This document shows, piece after piece, positions 1-6,900 of a DNA stretch of 14,241 nt. The DNA comes from Campylobacteraceae bacterium. Its GTDB lineage: Bacteria > Campylobacterota > Campylobacteria > Campylobacterales > Campylobacteraceae. Numbering within the stretch: the stretch's first letter is position 1; each line of letters opens with the position of its first letter. A program made the position numbers and the translations under genes. Location: positions 1 to 14,241 of the forward strand of contig JAIRKW010000072.1 in NCBI GenBank assembly GCA_031259875.1. The letters are read 5' to 3'. The notes under the pieces were generated by a model. The model had not been told where the DNA came from. It was given only the letters and a program-made list of their open reading frames with translations, and ran no database searches.

Positions 1-144
1 ATAGCTTCATACCAAGATGGCGTTCTTGGCACAAAATCAGTAACGCTTGGAGGAGTAACGGGAAGCAGTCCTGCGTATCATATGTTTGATGTGCTGGTTT
101 CTAAAGATAACAGTACAAATCAGTATAGCGTATCACTGCAGTAA
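1..144 (+). CDS. C-terminal tail of an unrecognised protein (5' end outside window)
   Basis: Frame 1 is open from the first base to the TAA at 142-144 and gives 47 residues ending in NQYSVSLQ. The tail is polar, rich in Gly, Ser, Thr and Val, and has no cysteine, charged cluster or membrane segment. That would suit the beta-rich end of an exported or surface protein such as a pilin-like or adhesin subunit, but this is only a composition-based guess. I do not recognise the family. A weak hairpin follows 20 bases after the stop. It is transcribed toward gmhB, so the two genes converge. Confidence 0.6.
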   Translation: MASYQDGVLGTKSVTLGGVTGSSPAYHMFDVLVSKDNSTNQYSVSLQ

Positions 145-472
145 AATTTATGCGCGACTCTTTTATGGGTTGCGCCCATTTTAATACTCTTACATGTAAC
201 TTTAAATATTTTGCCGTTTTGCAGGTTGCTTAAACTCTTTTATCTCTTTTGAATTTGAACATATTTATTGCTGTCAAGCGAGCATTATAAGTTTTGCAAT
301 ATCTCTTTGGATTTGTATTTTCTTTGTATATATAGGCTTTTACACGTAGAGGGATTTTTGTTTTCAGCAAAACTCTTTAAACTATTTACCCATGTAATAT
401 TTTGCACGCAAGAAAGCAATGAAAGATAAAAATAGTTTACTTCTCGCATAAAAGCAATAAATCACTGTTTTT
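145..472. other. Convergent intergenic gap without a supported gene
   Basis: This 328-base AT-rich stretch lies between the end of the first gene and the 3' end of gmhB. Apart from the weak hairpin at 165-182 I see nothing in it. A 54-codon minus-strand frame (449 to 285) has no Shine-Dalgarno sequence and no recognisable motif. No strong terminator for gmhB is visible on the minus strand. Confidence 0.5.
165..182 (+). terminator. Weak candidate terminator of the first gene
   Basis: ATGGG (165-169) and CCCAT (175-179) form a 5-bp stem around a TTGCG loop and are followed by only three or four T residues. It lies 20 bases after the stop codon at 142-144. The short stem and short T-run make it a marginal intrinsic terminator. 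Confidence 0.35.
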
Positions 473-979
473 TCACAATATAAATTTTGTTACTTCTTTT
501 AAAGATTTAATCTTGTGTGCTTTTTCGCACTCGCCTTCGCCCATATAGATGAGATTTCCAACTCCGGCTCTTAGTCCCGCTTCGATATCGCTTGTTTTAT
601 CTCCGATAAGCCACGAAGCGCTCATATCTATATCAAACTCTTTTTGTGCGTCAAAAAGCATTTTAGGATTTGGTTTACGGCATTCGCAATTTGCTTCTGG
701 AGCATGCGGGCAATAGTAGAGCTTTGTTATGGTTACACCGTTGCTGCTAAACTCTTCTAACATATATTTGCTAAGAGATAAAAAATCATTTTCTGTATAG
801 TAGCCTCTTGCAATTCCGGATTGATTTGTTACGATAAAAAGGAGGTATCCTTTGCTTTGAAGATAACGCAAAGTATCAAAAACATCTGGCATAAATACAA
901 AATCCTCTTTTTTATAAACATACTCTTTGTCTATATTTATCACACCGTCTCTATCTAAAAAAACCGCTCTGTTTTTCAT
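473..979 (-). CDS. gmhB: D-glycero-D-manno-heptose 1,7-bisphosphate 7-phosphatase (HAD family)
   Basis: This cytoplasmic phosphatase removes the 7-phosphate from heptose bisphosphate in the ADP-heptose pathway that supplies lipopolysaccharide or lipooligosaccharide core. Numbered from the ATG at 979, the HAD motif I is DRDG, with nucleophile D9 and acid/base D11. The zinc loop is CPH (C90, H92) plus CEC (C98, C100), followed by the RKP motif. The Mg-binding GDKTSD motif holds D127 and D131. The zinc loop separates it from generic HAD phosphatases and from histidinol phosphatase only partly, so related heptose or HisB-like activity is the main alternative. The frame also allows a GTG start at 988. 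I prefer the ATG because GGTGGA sits 4 bases before it, the same arrangement seen before murI, while the GTG has no ribosome site. Full length is 168 aa. It stands alone rather than in an LPS cluster. Confidence 0.88.
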   Translation of the reverse strand: MKNRAVFLDRDGVINIDKEYVYKKEDFVFMPDVFDTLRYLQSKGYLLFIVTNQSGIARGYYTENDFLSLSKYMLEEFSSNGVTITKLYYCPHAPEANCECRKPNPKMLFDAQKEFDIDMSASWLIGDKTSDIEAGLRAGVGNLIYMGEGECEKAHKIKSLKEVTKFIL

Positions 980-1014
980 TTTATCCACCGTCTGTATACA
1001 TTAATAAAAGTGAC

Positions 1015-1020
1015 ATTATA
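1015..1020 (-). promoter_or_regulatory. -10 box of the gmhB promoter
   Basis: Read on the minus strand, this is a perfect TATAAT, 26 bases before the GTG and 35 before the preferred ATG of gmhB. As is common in Campylobacterota, no clear -35 box is present. It lies back to back with the cytochrome promoter, with 33 bases between the two -10 boxes. Confidence 0.55.
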
Positions 1021-1053
1021 CTGCCAATATAGGAAAAATTAAAGTCATTTAGC

Positions 1054-1059
1054 TATAAT
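1054..1059 (+). promoter_or_regulatory. -10 box of the cytochrome c promoter
   Basis: A perfect TATAAT lies 31 bases before the GTG start at 1091. The predicted start of transcription near 1066 leaves a short leader of about 25 bases with a strong AAGGAG ribosome site (1079-1084). No -35 consensus is seen. Confidence 0.6.
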
Positions 1060-1090
1060 TTTCGAAAACTTCAAATTAAAGGAGAATAGC

Positions 1091-1414
1091 GTGAAAATAG
1101 GTAAAATTATTGCCGGTGCTATTTTGGCTGCAGGCGTTGTAACTACAGTTAGTGCGGCTGACGGCGCGACAATTTTTAAACGTTGTATTGTCTGTCATGG
1201 AAAAAGCGCCGAGAAAGTTCCTCCGGGCGGCTCAATAGTATCTGCCACACTCTCAGCCGAAGAGATAAAAGAATCACTAAGGCTTTACAAGACTGACAAA
1301 AGCCATGGCGGCAAAATGAAAGTCAGCATGCAGGCTCAAATGAAAACTCTTTCAGAAGAAGATATTGACGCTGTAGCCGACTATATTTTTACAAATTTCC
1401 ATATAGCAAAATAG
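1091..1414 (+). CDS. Periplasmic monohaem class I cytochrome c (c553-like)
   Basis: A 107-aa protein with a Sec signal peptide (about residues 1-22, cleavage near VSA/AD), so the mature form is periplasmic and about 9 kDa. The single haem site is CIVCH (C32, C35, H36). The most likely distal ligand is M80, placed by the conserved spacing to LSEEDIDAVADYI near the C-terminus; M76 and M84 are nearby alternatives. The layout (GATIFKRC, CHGKSAEKV, C-terminal helix) matches the c553 family of Campylobacter and Helicobacter, whose members carry electrons from the bc1 complex to cbb3 oxidase. Its neighbours on the other strand, ccoS and ccoI, mature that oxidase, which supports the role. The start is GTG, chosen because AAGGAG precedes it by 6 bases and the signal peptide begins there. 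Confidence 0.88.
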   Translation: MKIGKIIAGAILAAGVVTTVSAADGATIFKRCIVCHGKSAEKVPPGGSIVSATLSAEEIKESLRLYKTDKSHGGKMKVSMQAQMKTLSEEDIDAVADYIFTNFHIAK

Positions 1415-1422
1415 ATATTTAG

Positions 1423-1443
1423 CCGCCTTTTGGCGGTTTTTTT
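1423..1443 (+). terminator. Intrinsic terminator of the cytochrome c gene
   Basis: CCGCC (1423-1427), loop TTTT, GGCGG (1432-1436), then seven T residues. It lies 8 bases after the cytochrome stop and between convergent genes. On the minus strand the stem is not followed by a good T-run, so it should work mainly for the plus strand. Confidence 0.88.
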
Positions 1444-1450
1444 ATTTTTA

Positions 1451-1684
1451 TCAATCCGGTGGGCGGCAGCCTTTTTTATTTTTTCTTTTAATGGCATCTT
1501 TTTTTCTTTTTTCAAGCATGGCCGCTTCATTCAGTTCATCTACGCCGTCTGTATGTACGGCATCTAAAAATTTACTTCTGTCGTCAAATTGTCCGGTTTT
1601 TAAACCCCAAAGAAATGCAAAAACACCAAATGCCCCTAAAAAGAGTGAAACGCTTATCATAATAGCCAGCAATACGGGACTCAT
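1451..1684 (-). CDS. ccoS: cbb3-type cytochrome oxidase assembly protein CcoS
   Basis: A 77-aa protein with one N-terminal membrane helix (about residues 4-27) followed by the family signature WGLKTGQFDD and a charged cytoplasmic tail rich in Lys and Arg (KKDAIKRKNKK). CcoS/FixS proteins are needed to insert cofactors into cbb3 cytochrome c oxidase, in the inner membrane. The gene follows ccoI with only 10 bases between stop and start. Its AAGGAGT ribosome site overlaps the ccoI stop codon, so the two are co-transcribed and probably translationally coupled. The tail is somewhat longer than in the shortest family members; otherwise nothing is odd. Confidence 0.85.
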   Translation of the reverse strand: MSPVLLAIMISVSLFLGAFGVFAFLWGLKTGQFDDRSKFLDAVHTDGVDELNEAAMLEKRKKDAIKRKNKKGCRPPD

Positions 1685-1694
1685 AAATTACTCC

Positions 1695-4082
1695 TTATTT
1701 AAAGCTCTTGATTCTAAGAGCATTCGCCACCACTACAAGCGAGCTGAATGACATCGAAAGTGCAGCGATAAGAGGCATAACAAAACCGCAGACTGCCAGC
1801 GGAATTGTAGTAGCATTATAAATAATAGAAAAAGCGATATTTTGTTTCACTGTTCTGTAAGTTCTTCTGGATATCAAAAAGGCTTTAGCCAATGCACTCA
1901 ATGAATCGCTCATTAAAATAATATCGCTCACGCCAACAGCTATATCCGTACCGCTTCCAAGAGATATGGCTATATCGCTTTTTGCCAAAGCTAAAGTGTC
2001 ATTTATGCCGTCTCCGGCCATAACTACTTTTTTGCCTTTAGCTCTTAGGTTTTCTATAAAATCTGCTTTTTGCTGCGGCAAAAGGGCTGCATGAAACTCT
2101 TCTATATCAACGTATTTTGCGCTCTTCCTTGCTGCATTTTCGTTGTCGCCTGTCAGCATAACCACACTGATACCCAACTGTTTTATTTTCGCTATTGCTT
2201 CTTTTGCATCGTGTCGCGGTATATCTTCAAGGATAAAGCATGCGCAGATTTTATCATCGATGGCAAACCAATAATTCGTTGCCTCTTTATCTTCGCATTC
2301 AAATCCAAACTCTTTTAATAATCTTTTGTTGCCGCCTATAATGCGCCTGCCTTCAAAATTTGCTTCCACGCCTTTAGCTTCAAGCATTTTTATATTTGTA
2401 AGTTTTGCCTCTTTCAAATCCTTATGCAAACTCTCCAGATATTTTGCAATACCTTTACTTACAGGATGCGATGAGCTTTTGGTAAGTGCGTAGAGGATAC
2501 TTTCGTCAAACTCTTCAAATATCTGCGCGTTCACAACTTCAGGTTTGCCAAATGTGATGGTTCCTGTCTTGTCAACTGCCAATACATCGCATTTTGCGAG
2601 GCTTTCTAAAAATTTAGCCTCTTTAAACAGTACGCCTTTTTTTGCTCCGATACCAAGACCTACAAGTGTTGAAACAGGCGTGGCAAGACCCAGCGCACAA
2701 GGACATGCTATAACGACAACCGAAATCGCGATAATAAGGGCATCATTAAAACCCGCAGCATACCACCATGCAAAGAGTGTGATAAAGGCGATACCTAAAA
2801 CCACTGTTGAAAATCTGCGCGATATTTGATTGGCTAACTGCTCTATGTGCGGCTTTTTATTCATCGCATCTTCCAGTAAAGAGACGATTTTACTCATGGT
2901 AGAATCTTTTGCCAAAGCTTCGGCTCTATAGAGTATAACACTGTCCAAACATATAGAGCCGCTGATGATTTTACTGCCTCTCTCTTTTAATACGGGCACA
3001 CTCTCTCCGCTTAGACTTGCTTCGTCAAATGAGCCCTCGCCATTCATGCAAATACCGTCTATAACAACTTTTTCTCCCGCTTTAAGCTCTATCAAATCGC
3101 CTTTTTTGATACTCTCTATACTGACAAATCTTTTCTCTTTGCCCTCTATCAAAAGTACCTCGGTCGGCATCATGCCGGATATTGAGTCCAATGTATCTAC
3201 AGCTTTTTTGCGCATCAAAACTTCAAAAAATTTCCCTGCAAAAACAAAAGTAATTATCATCGTAACGGAGTCAAAATAGGGTTCTCCAATACCGCTTAGC
3301 ATTGCATAAATTGAATAAGAATAAGCAAGACTTGAACCGGAGGCTATTAGTAAATCCATCGTAACAAAGCCGTTTTTTATACCGTAATAGGCGCCTTTAA
3401 AAAAAATTGAGCCAGTAAAAAAAAGTGTTGGAGTTGCTAATAAAAATTCGGCAAATGTGAGGATATTTTTCAAGTCTTGCTCAATGCCGAAAAAGTAGCC
3501 GTAGTATTGGGCTATTGCTATCCACATTATATTCATTACAGCAAATATGCCAAATGCAAGCCGCGCGTAATAGTCGCGTCTAGCCGCATTTGCATTTGCC
3601 TCCTGCGCTCTTGCATCATATGGATATGCGTTGTAGCCTATACTTCTTATAGCCTCTATGATGGCAGAGAGTTGAATAATCTCGGGATCCCAAACAATTT
3701 TGGCTTTATTGTTTGCCTGCGAGATATTCACTTCTATGACGCCCTCTAGTTTATATAAAATTTTCTCATTTAACCATATGCAAGCCGCACAGTGAATACC
3801 GGAGATAATAAGAGAGACTTCGCAAAATCCCTCTTTTTCTCTGATATATTTATCCTTAAAACCTTCAAGGTCAAACTTTTTAGTATCATCAAGCGCACTT
3901 TTTGGCGGGTTAAGCGCAGTCTTGCCGCGTTTATCATAAAAGCCTTCAAGCCCTTCATCTTTCAAAAGGTGATATATGCCCTGACACCCTTTGCAGCAAA
4001 AATTTTTGGGTTTTTGAAAACTTATATCTTTTATTAAAATTTTTTCGTCGTATTCAAGTCCGCAATGGTCGCATTTTTGCAT
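1695..4082 (-). CDS. ccoI: Copper-transporting P1B-type ATPase for cbb3 oxidase maturation
   Basis: A 795-aa inner-membrane heavy-metal P-type ATPase. In order: an N-terminal cysteine cluster typical of the CcoI/FixI branch (CDHC 4-7, CCKGC 29-33), an HMA metal-binding domain with CAAC (98-101), membrane helices from about residue 170, the actuator motif SGES (358-361), the CPC metal site in the membrane (460-462), the phosphorylated aspartate D504 in DKTGT, HP (539-540), TGDN (644-647), GDGIND (690-695), and the late-helix YN (755-756) and MS (777-778) residues that help bind Cu(I). CcoI pumps copper destined for the CuB centre of cbb3 oxidase, rather than for detoxification. The extra N-terminal cysteines and the coupling to ccoS favour this over CopA. 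The ATG at 4082 has only a weak ribosome site (AAAGA). Confidence 0.9.
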   Translation of the reverse strand: MQKCDHCGLEYDEKILIKDISFQKPKNFCCKGCQGIYHLLKDEGLEGFYDKRGKTALNPPKSALDDTKKFDLEGFKDKYIREKEGFCEVSLIISGIHCAACIWLNEKILYKLEGVIEVNISQANNKAKIVWDPEIIQLSAIIEAIRSIGYNAYPYDARAQEANANAARRDYYARLAFGIFAVMNIMWIAIAQYYGYFFGIEQDLKNILTFAEFLLATPTLFFTGSIFFKGAYYGIKNGFVTMDLLIASGSSLAYSYSIYAMLSGIGEPYFDSVTMIITFVFAGKFFEVLMRKKAVDTLDSISGMMPTEVLLIEGKEKRFVSIESIKKGDLIELKAGEKVVIDGICMNGEGSFDEASLSGESVPVLKERGSKIISGSICLDSVILYRAEALAKDSTMSKIVSLLEDAMNKKPHIEQLANQISRRFSTVVLGIAFITLFAWWYAAGFNDALIIAISVVVIACPCALGLATPVSTLVGLGIGAKKGVLFKEAKFLESLAKCDVLAVDKTGTITFGKPEVVNAQIFEEFDESILYALTKSSSHPVSKGIAKYLESLHKDLKEAKLTNIKMLEAKGVEANFEGRRIIGGNKRLLKEFGFECEDKEATNYWFAIDDKICACFILEDIPRHDAKEAIAKIKQLGISVVMLTGDNENAARKSAKYVDIEEFHAALLPQQKADFIENLRAKGKKVVMAGDGINDTLALAKSDIAISLGSGTDIAVGVSDIILMSDSLSALAKAFLISRRTYRTVKQNIAFSIIYNATTIPLAVCGFVMPLIAALSMSFSSLVVVANALRIKSFK

Positions 4083-4121
4083 TAATTAATCTTTATCATA
4101 AAAGTTCAGTCAATCGGTAAA

Positions 4122-4127
4122 ATTATA
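4122..4127 (-). promoter_or_regulatory. -10 box of the ccoI-ccoS promoter
   Basis: On the minus strand this reads TATAAT, 39 bases before the ccoI ATG. The predicted leader is about 33 bases. No -35 box and no clear FNR-type site (TTGAT-N4-ATCAA) was found in the divergent gap 4083-4229. Confidence 0.5.
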
Positions 4128-4217
4128 TTCAATTTTTGCTGTAAATAAGTTGTTTTTTTGAAAGATGACTGTTTGTATCAATTTGTAGAAATATTATTGT
4201 TTTAAGCCTTTAGCTGT

Positions 4218-4223
4218 TATTAT
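4218..4223 (+). promoter_or_regulatory. -10-like box right against the start codon at 4230
   Basis: TATTAT ends 6 bases before the ATG at 4230, so transcription from it would begin at or beside the start codon. A second TATTAT at 4192-4197 would give a leader of about 26 bases. Neither option provides a Shine-Dalgarno sequence. The gap is shared with the divergent ccoI promoter. Confidence 0.35.
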
Positions 4224-4229
4224 ATATTT

Positions 4230-4625
4230 ATGAATTTTCAAGTGATTTTTATTATTTATGTTATTTGTGAACTTTTTGAACTCTTTTATATTCAAAAGGG
4301 CGAGACTTTTAGCGCTTATATGGCAAACTTATTGATGATTTATAAACGCGGAATTGTGCATTTTTTATGTATGCATCCTTCGTTTTATGCGGCTATTTTT
4401 ACAGCGATATACTTTGATAATTTTTCATTTTTAATCGTGGGACTAATTATTCTCAAAGCTTTGGATATTATTTTAAAACTTATATTGCTTGATAAAATTA
4501 TTAAAGCAAAACCGCTTGGGATATTTGCGCAAATGCTAGAGCGCGATATACCGCTGAATTTTCCTTTGAAATCAGCTCTTACACTCTTTTATGCAGTAGT
4601 TTTTTATATAAATTTTACTGTATAG
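4230..4625 (+). CDS. Small hydrophobic membrane protein of unknown function
   Basis: I do not recognise this 131-aa protein. It is strongly hydrophobic with about four likely membrane segments: residues 3-20, about 50-62, about 66-90 and about 112-129. Short charged stretches lie between them (YIQKGE, YKRG, DKIIKAK, LERD). It has no signal peptidase motif, no metal-binding cysteines (C13 and C47 are single) and no catalytic motif that I can name. The ATG at 4230 has no ribosome site, and the next in-frame ATGs (codons 31 and 36) are no better and would remove the first helix. It stands alone between the ccoI promoter and the rho promoter, whose -35 box starts two bases after its stop. That it is a real gene rests on length, hydrophobic pattern and gene packing. 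Confidence 0.7.
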   Translation: MNFQVIFIIYVICELFELFYIQKGETFSAYMANLLMIYKRGIVHFLCMHPSFYAAIFTAIYFDNFSFLIVGLIILKALDIILKLILLDKIIKAKPLGIFAQMLERDIPLNFPLKSALTLFYAVVFYINFTV

Positions 4626-4626
4626 C

Positions 4627-4654
4627 TTGACAATCAGGTAAAAATTAGTATAAA
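4627..4654 (+). promoter_or_regulatory. Near-consensus sigma-70 promoter of rho
   Basis: A perfect -35 box TTGACA (4627-4632), a 16-base spacer and TATAAA (4649-4654). The predicted start is near 4661, giving a leader of about 80 bases. A full -35 box is unusual in this lineage, where housekeeping promoters mostly show only a -10. Confidence 0.65.
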
Positions 4655-4691
4655 ATTGTATTTTTAATTTGAATTACTTCACAATTTTAAT

Positions 4692-4709
4692 GTTTGCCTT
4701 ATGGCAAAC
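4692..4709 (+). promoter_or_regulatory. Perfect hairpin in the rho leader
   Basis: GTTTGCC (4692-4698), loop TTAT, GGCAAAC (4703-4709): a 7-bp perfect stem inside the predicted rho leader, 32 bases before the ATG. It is followed by CCTCATTAAAT, not a T-run, so it is not a normal intrinsic terminator. In several bacteria rho is autoregulated in its leader; whether this hairpin takes part is inference. Confidence 0.5.
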
Positions 4710-4741
4710 CCTCATTAAATATATTTCACTAAAGAGGATTT

Positions 4742-6082
4742 ATGGACGAAAATCTACCCACACAGCAAAATTCCGTTAAGGAATCAAGATATTCCAATGG
4801 TAAAACCCGCACACACGTACCCGTAGACGGCTACAAAATAGAGGATTTGAGAGTTTTACCTCTTGATAAACTGCTTGATATTGCCGAAACTATAGGCGTG
4901 GAAAATCCAAGCGAATTGAAACGTCAGGATTTGATGTTTGAGATATTAAAATCCCAAACAAGTAAGGGTGGGTTTATCCTTTTAACCGGAATTTTAGAGA
5001 TTTCAAATGAGGGTTACGGATTTTTAAGAGCGACAGATTCTAACTTAACGGATAGTGCAAACGATGCTTATGTAAGCAGTACGCAGATTAGAAAATTCGC
5101 ATTAAGAACGGGAGATATAGTAACAGGGCAAGTTCGTCCGCCCAAAGATCAAGAGAGATATTACGCGCTTTTAAAGATTGAAGCTATTAATTATCTGCCC
5201 ATGCAAGACTCACGCAATCGTCTTCTTTTTGACAACTTAACGCCTCTGTTTCCGACTGATAAAATCAAACTTGAATACAACTCTTTAAAATTAACAGGAC
5301 GCGTTTTGGATTTTTTCACGCCTATCGGCAAAGGGCAAAGAGGACTTATCGTAGCGCCTCCAAGAAGCGGCAAAACGGAACTTATGAAAGAGTTGGCTCA
5401 CGGCATTGCTCAAAATCATCCGGAAAGCGAACTTATAGTACTTTTAGTAGATGAAAGACCTGAAGAGGTTACTGATATGCAGCGTTGCGTTCAAGGAGAA
5501 GTGTTTAGCTCTACTTTCGACCTTCCTGCTTCAAATCATGTAAGAGTAGCCGAACTTGTCATTGAAAAAGCAAAACGAAGCGTGGAGATGGGCAAAGATG
5601 TGATTATTTTATTGGACTCCATTACTCGTTTGGCGCGCGCCTACAATACCGTAACTCCTTCAAGTGGAAAAGTTTTAAGCGGCGGCGTGGATGCAAATGC
5701 GCTGCATAAGCCAAAAAGATTTTTTGGCGCGGCAAGAAATATAGAAAACGGCGGAAGTCTCACTATAATAGCTACTGCCTTAATTGATACCGGAAGCCGC
5801 ATGGATGAGGTTATATTTGAAGAATTTAAGGGTACTGGCAACAGCGAAATAGTACTTGACAGAAATATTTCGGATAGAAGAATATATCCTGCTATCAATA
5901 TCATCAAATCAGGCACAAGAAAAGAGGAACTTTTGGTAAATGCCGATGTGCTTCAGAAAGTCTGGGCCATTAGAGGCGCGATAAGTCAGATGGAAGATAT
6001 AGAAGCTTTGAAATTTTTATACTCTAAAATGCTGAAAACAAAAAATAATGAAGAGCTTTTAGCCATAATGAATGGTGGATAA
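4742..6082 (+). CDS. rho: Transcription termination factor Rho
   Basis: A 446-aa hexameric RNA-dependent ATPase/helicase that ends transcription at Rho-dependent sites. A roughly 30-residue polar N-terminal extension (1-30) precedes the usual N-terminal helix bundle (31-70). The RNA-binding cold-shock fold has the GYGFLR motif (91-96). The ATPase core has Walker A APPRSGKT (205-212), VDERPEEVTDMQR (236-248), Walker B VIILLDSITRLARAY (287-301), then the Q and R loops (VLSGGVDANALHKPKRFFGAARN, about 311-333) that contact RNA in the central channel. E. coli Rho has 419 residues, so the extra length is mainly N-terminal. AGAGG (4733-4737) precedes the ATG. murI begins on the next base after its stop. 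Confidence 0.97.
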   Translation: MDENLPTQQNSVKESRYSNGKTRTHVPVDGYKIEDLRVLPLDKLLDIAETIGVENPSELKRQDLMFEILKSQTSKGGFILLTGILEISNEGYGFLRATDSNLTDSANDAYVSSTQIRKFALRTGDIVTGQVRPPKDQERYYALLKIEAINYLPMQDSRNRLLFDNLTPLFPTDKIKLEYNSLKLTGRVLDFFTPIGKGQRGLIVAPPRSGKTELMKELAHGIAQNHPESELIVLLVDERPEEVTDMQRCVQGEVFSSTFDLPASNHVRVAELVIEKAKRSVEMGKDVIILLDSITRLARAYNTVTPSSGKVLSGGVDANALHKPKRFFGAARNIENGGSLTIIATALIDTGSRMDEVIFEEFKGTGNSEIVLDRNISDRRIYPAINIIKSGTRKEELLVNADVLQKVWAIRGAISQMEDIEALKFLYSKMLKTKNNEELLAIMNGG

Positions 6083-6826
6083 GTGAGAGCTGGCGTATAT
6101 GACAGCGGCGTAGGAGGGTTAACAGTTGCTAAAAGCCTCATTGAACATAAACTTTTTGACGAAATAGTATACTTTGGGGATACGGCGCGTGTCCCTTATG
6201 GCACAAAAGAGTCCAAAACTATCATCAAATACTCCTTAGAGGCACTTGAGCTTTTAAAGAGTTTTGATATAGACATTATGATAGTAGCGTGCAATACAGT
6301 AAGTGCTTACGCGCTTGAAGAACTTCAAAAAAATGCCTCTTTTAAAATATTTGGTGTGATAGAGCCGGGTGTTTTAGCGGCAGTAAACAGACTTAAAGAG
6401 CAGAATTCATCCATTTTGATACTTGGCACAAAAGCTACAATAGCAAGCGGTCAATATGAAAAACTTTTGCGTCAAAATGGCTACAATAACTTAATATCGC
6501 TAAATCCATCACTTTTTGTTCCTATCGTTGAAGAGGGGCTTTTTGAAGGAGAGGTGCTGCAAAGTACGATGGAGCACTATTTCAAAAATATTAAGCAAGA
6601 GCCAGATGCTGTTATACTTGGTTGTACGCACTTTCCGCTTATATCAAAAGCGCTGCAAAACTACTTTCCCAAAAGTGTTTTGATTCACTCTGGCGATGCC
6701 ATAGTGGAGTATTTGGAATCAAAATGTAATATCAAGCGAAGCAAAAATAAAACTTCACTGAAACTTTTAGCTTCCGATAATGTGAAAATACTTGAATCCA
6801 CAGCCAACTTGTGGCTTAAAAATTAG
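6083..6826 (+). CDS. murI: Glutamate racemase
   Basis: A 247-aa cytoplasmic enzyme converting L- to D-glutamate for peptidoglycan. The two catalytic cysteines are C70 (VACNT) and C181 (LGCTHFP), helped by D7 (YDSGVGG), E150 and H183. These positions coincide with those I recall for H. pylori MurI. It starts with GTG directly after the rho stop TAA, with no spacer; the ribosome site GGTGGA lies inside the last rho codons, which implies translational coupling. Pairing with rho is not a functional link that I can explain. A weak hairpin and T-run follow. Confidence 0.95.
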   Translation: MRAGVYDSGVGGLTVAKSLIEHKLFDEIVYFGDTARVPYGTKESKTIIKYSLEALELLKSFDIDIMIVACNTVSAYALEELQKNASFKIFGVIEPGVLAAVNRLKEQNSSILILGTKATIASGQYEKLLRQNGYNNLISLNPSLFVPIVEEGLFEGEVLQSTMEHYFKNIKQEPDAVILGCTHFPLISKALQNYFPKSVLIHSGDAIVEYLESKCNIKRSKNKTSLKLLASDNVKILESTANLWLKN

Positions 6827-6850
6827 TCGCTCACAGACTATTCTTTTTTT
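6824..6850 (+). terminator. Weak candidate terminator after murI
   Basis: TAGTC (6824-6828, including the stop codon) pairs with GACTA (6836-6840) across a 7-base loop, followed by TTC and a run of T residues. The stem is only 5 bp, so it may let much transcription through into dnaX. No convincing promoter for dnaX was identified in 6827-6900. Confidence 0.4.
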
Positions 6851-6900
6851 TAATCAAATAAGTAGTAAAATCTATTTTTATTCTCAAGCAGGAGTTTTTT

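Noticed and set aside
285..449. A 54-codon minus-strand frame downstream of gmhB
   Set aside because: No ribosome site, no recognisable motif and unremarkable composition in AT-rich DNA. Too short to support without homologues.
1491..1751. An 86-codon plus-strand frame across ccoS and the end of ccoI
   Set aside because: It runs antisense to CcoS, whose GQFDD signature and ribosome site are clear.
4141..4180. An FNR-type site between ccoI and the membrane protein gene, expected for microaerobic cbb3 genes
   Set aside because: TTGA and ATCAA occur, but not with the required 4-base spacing.
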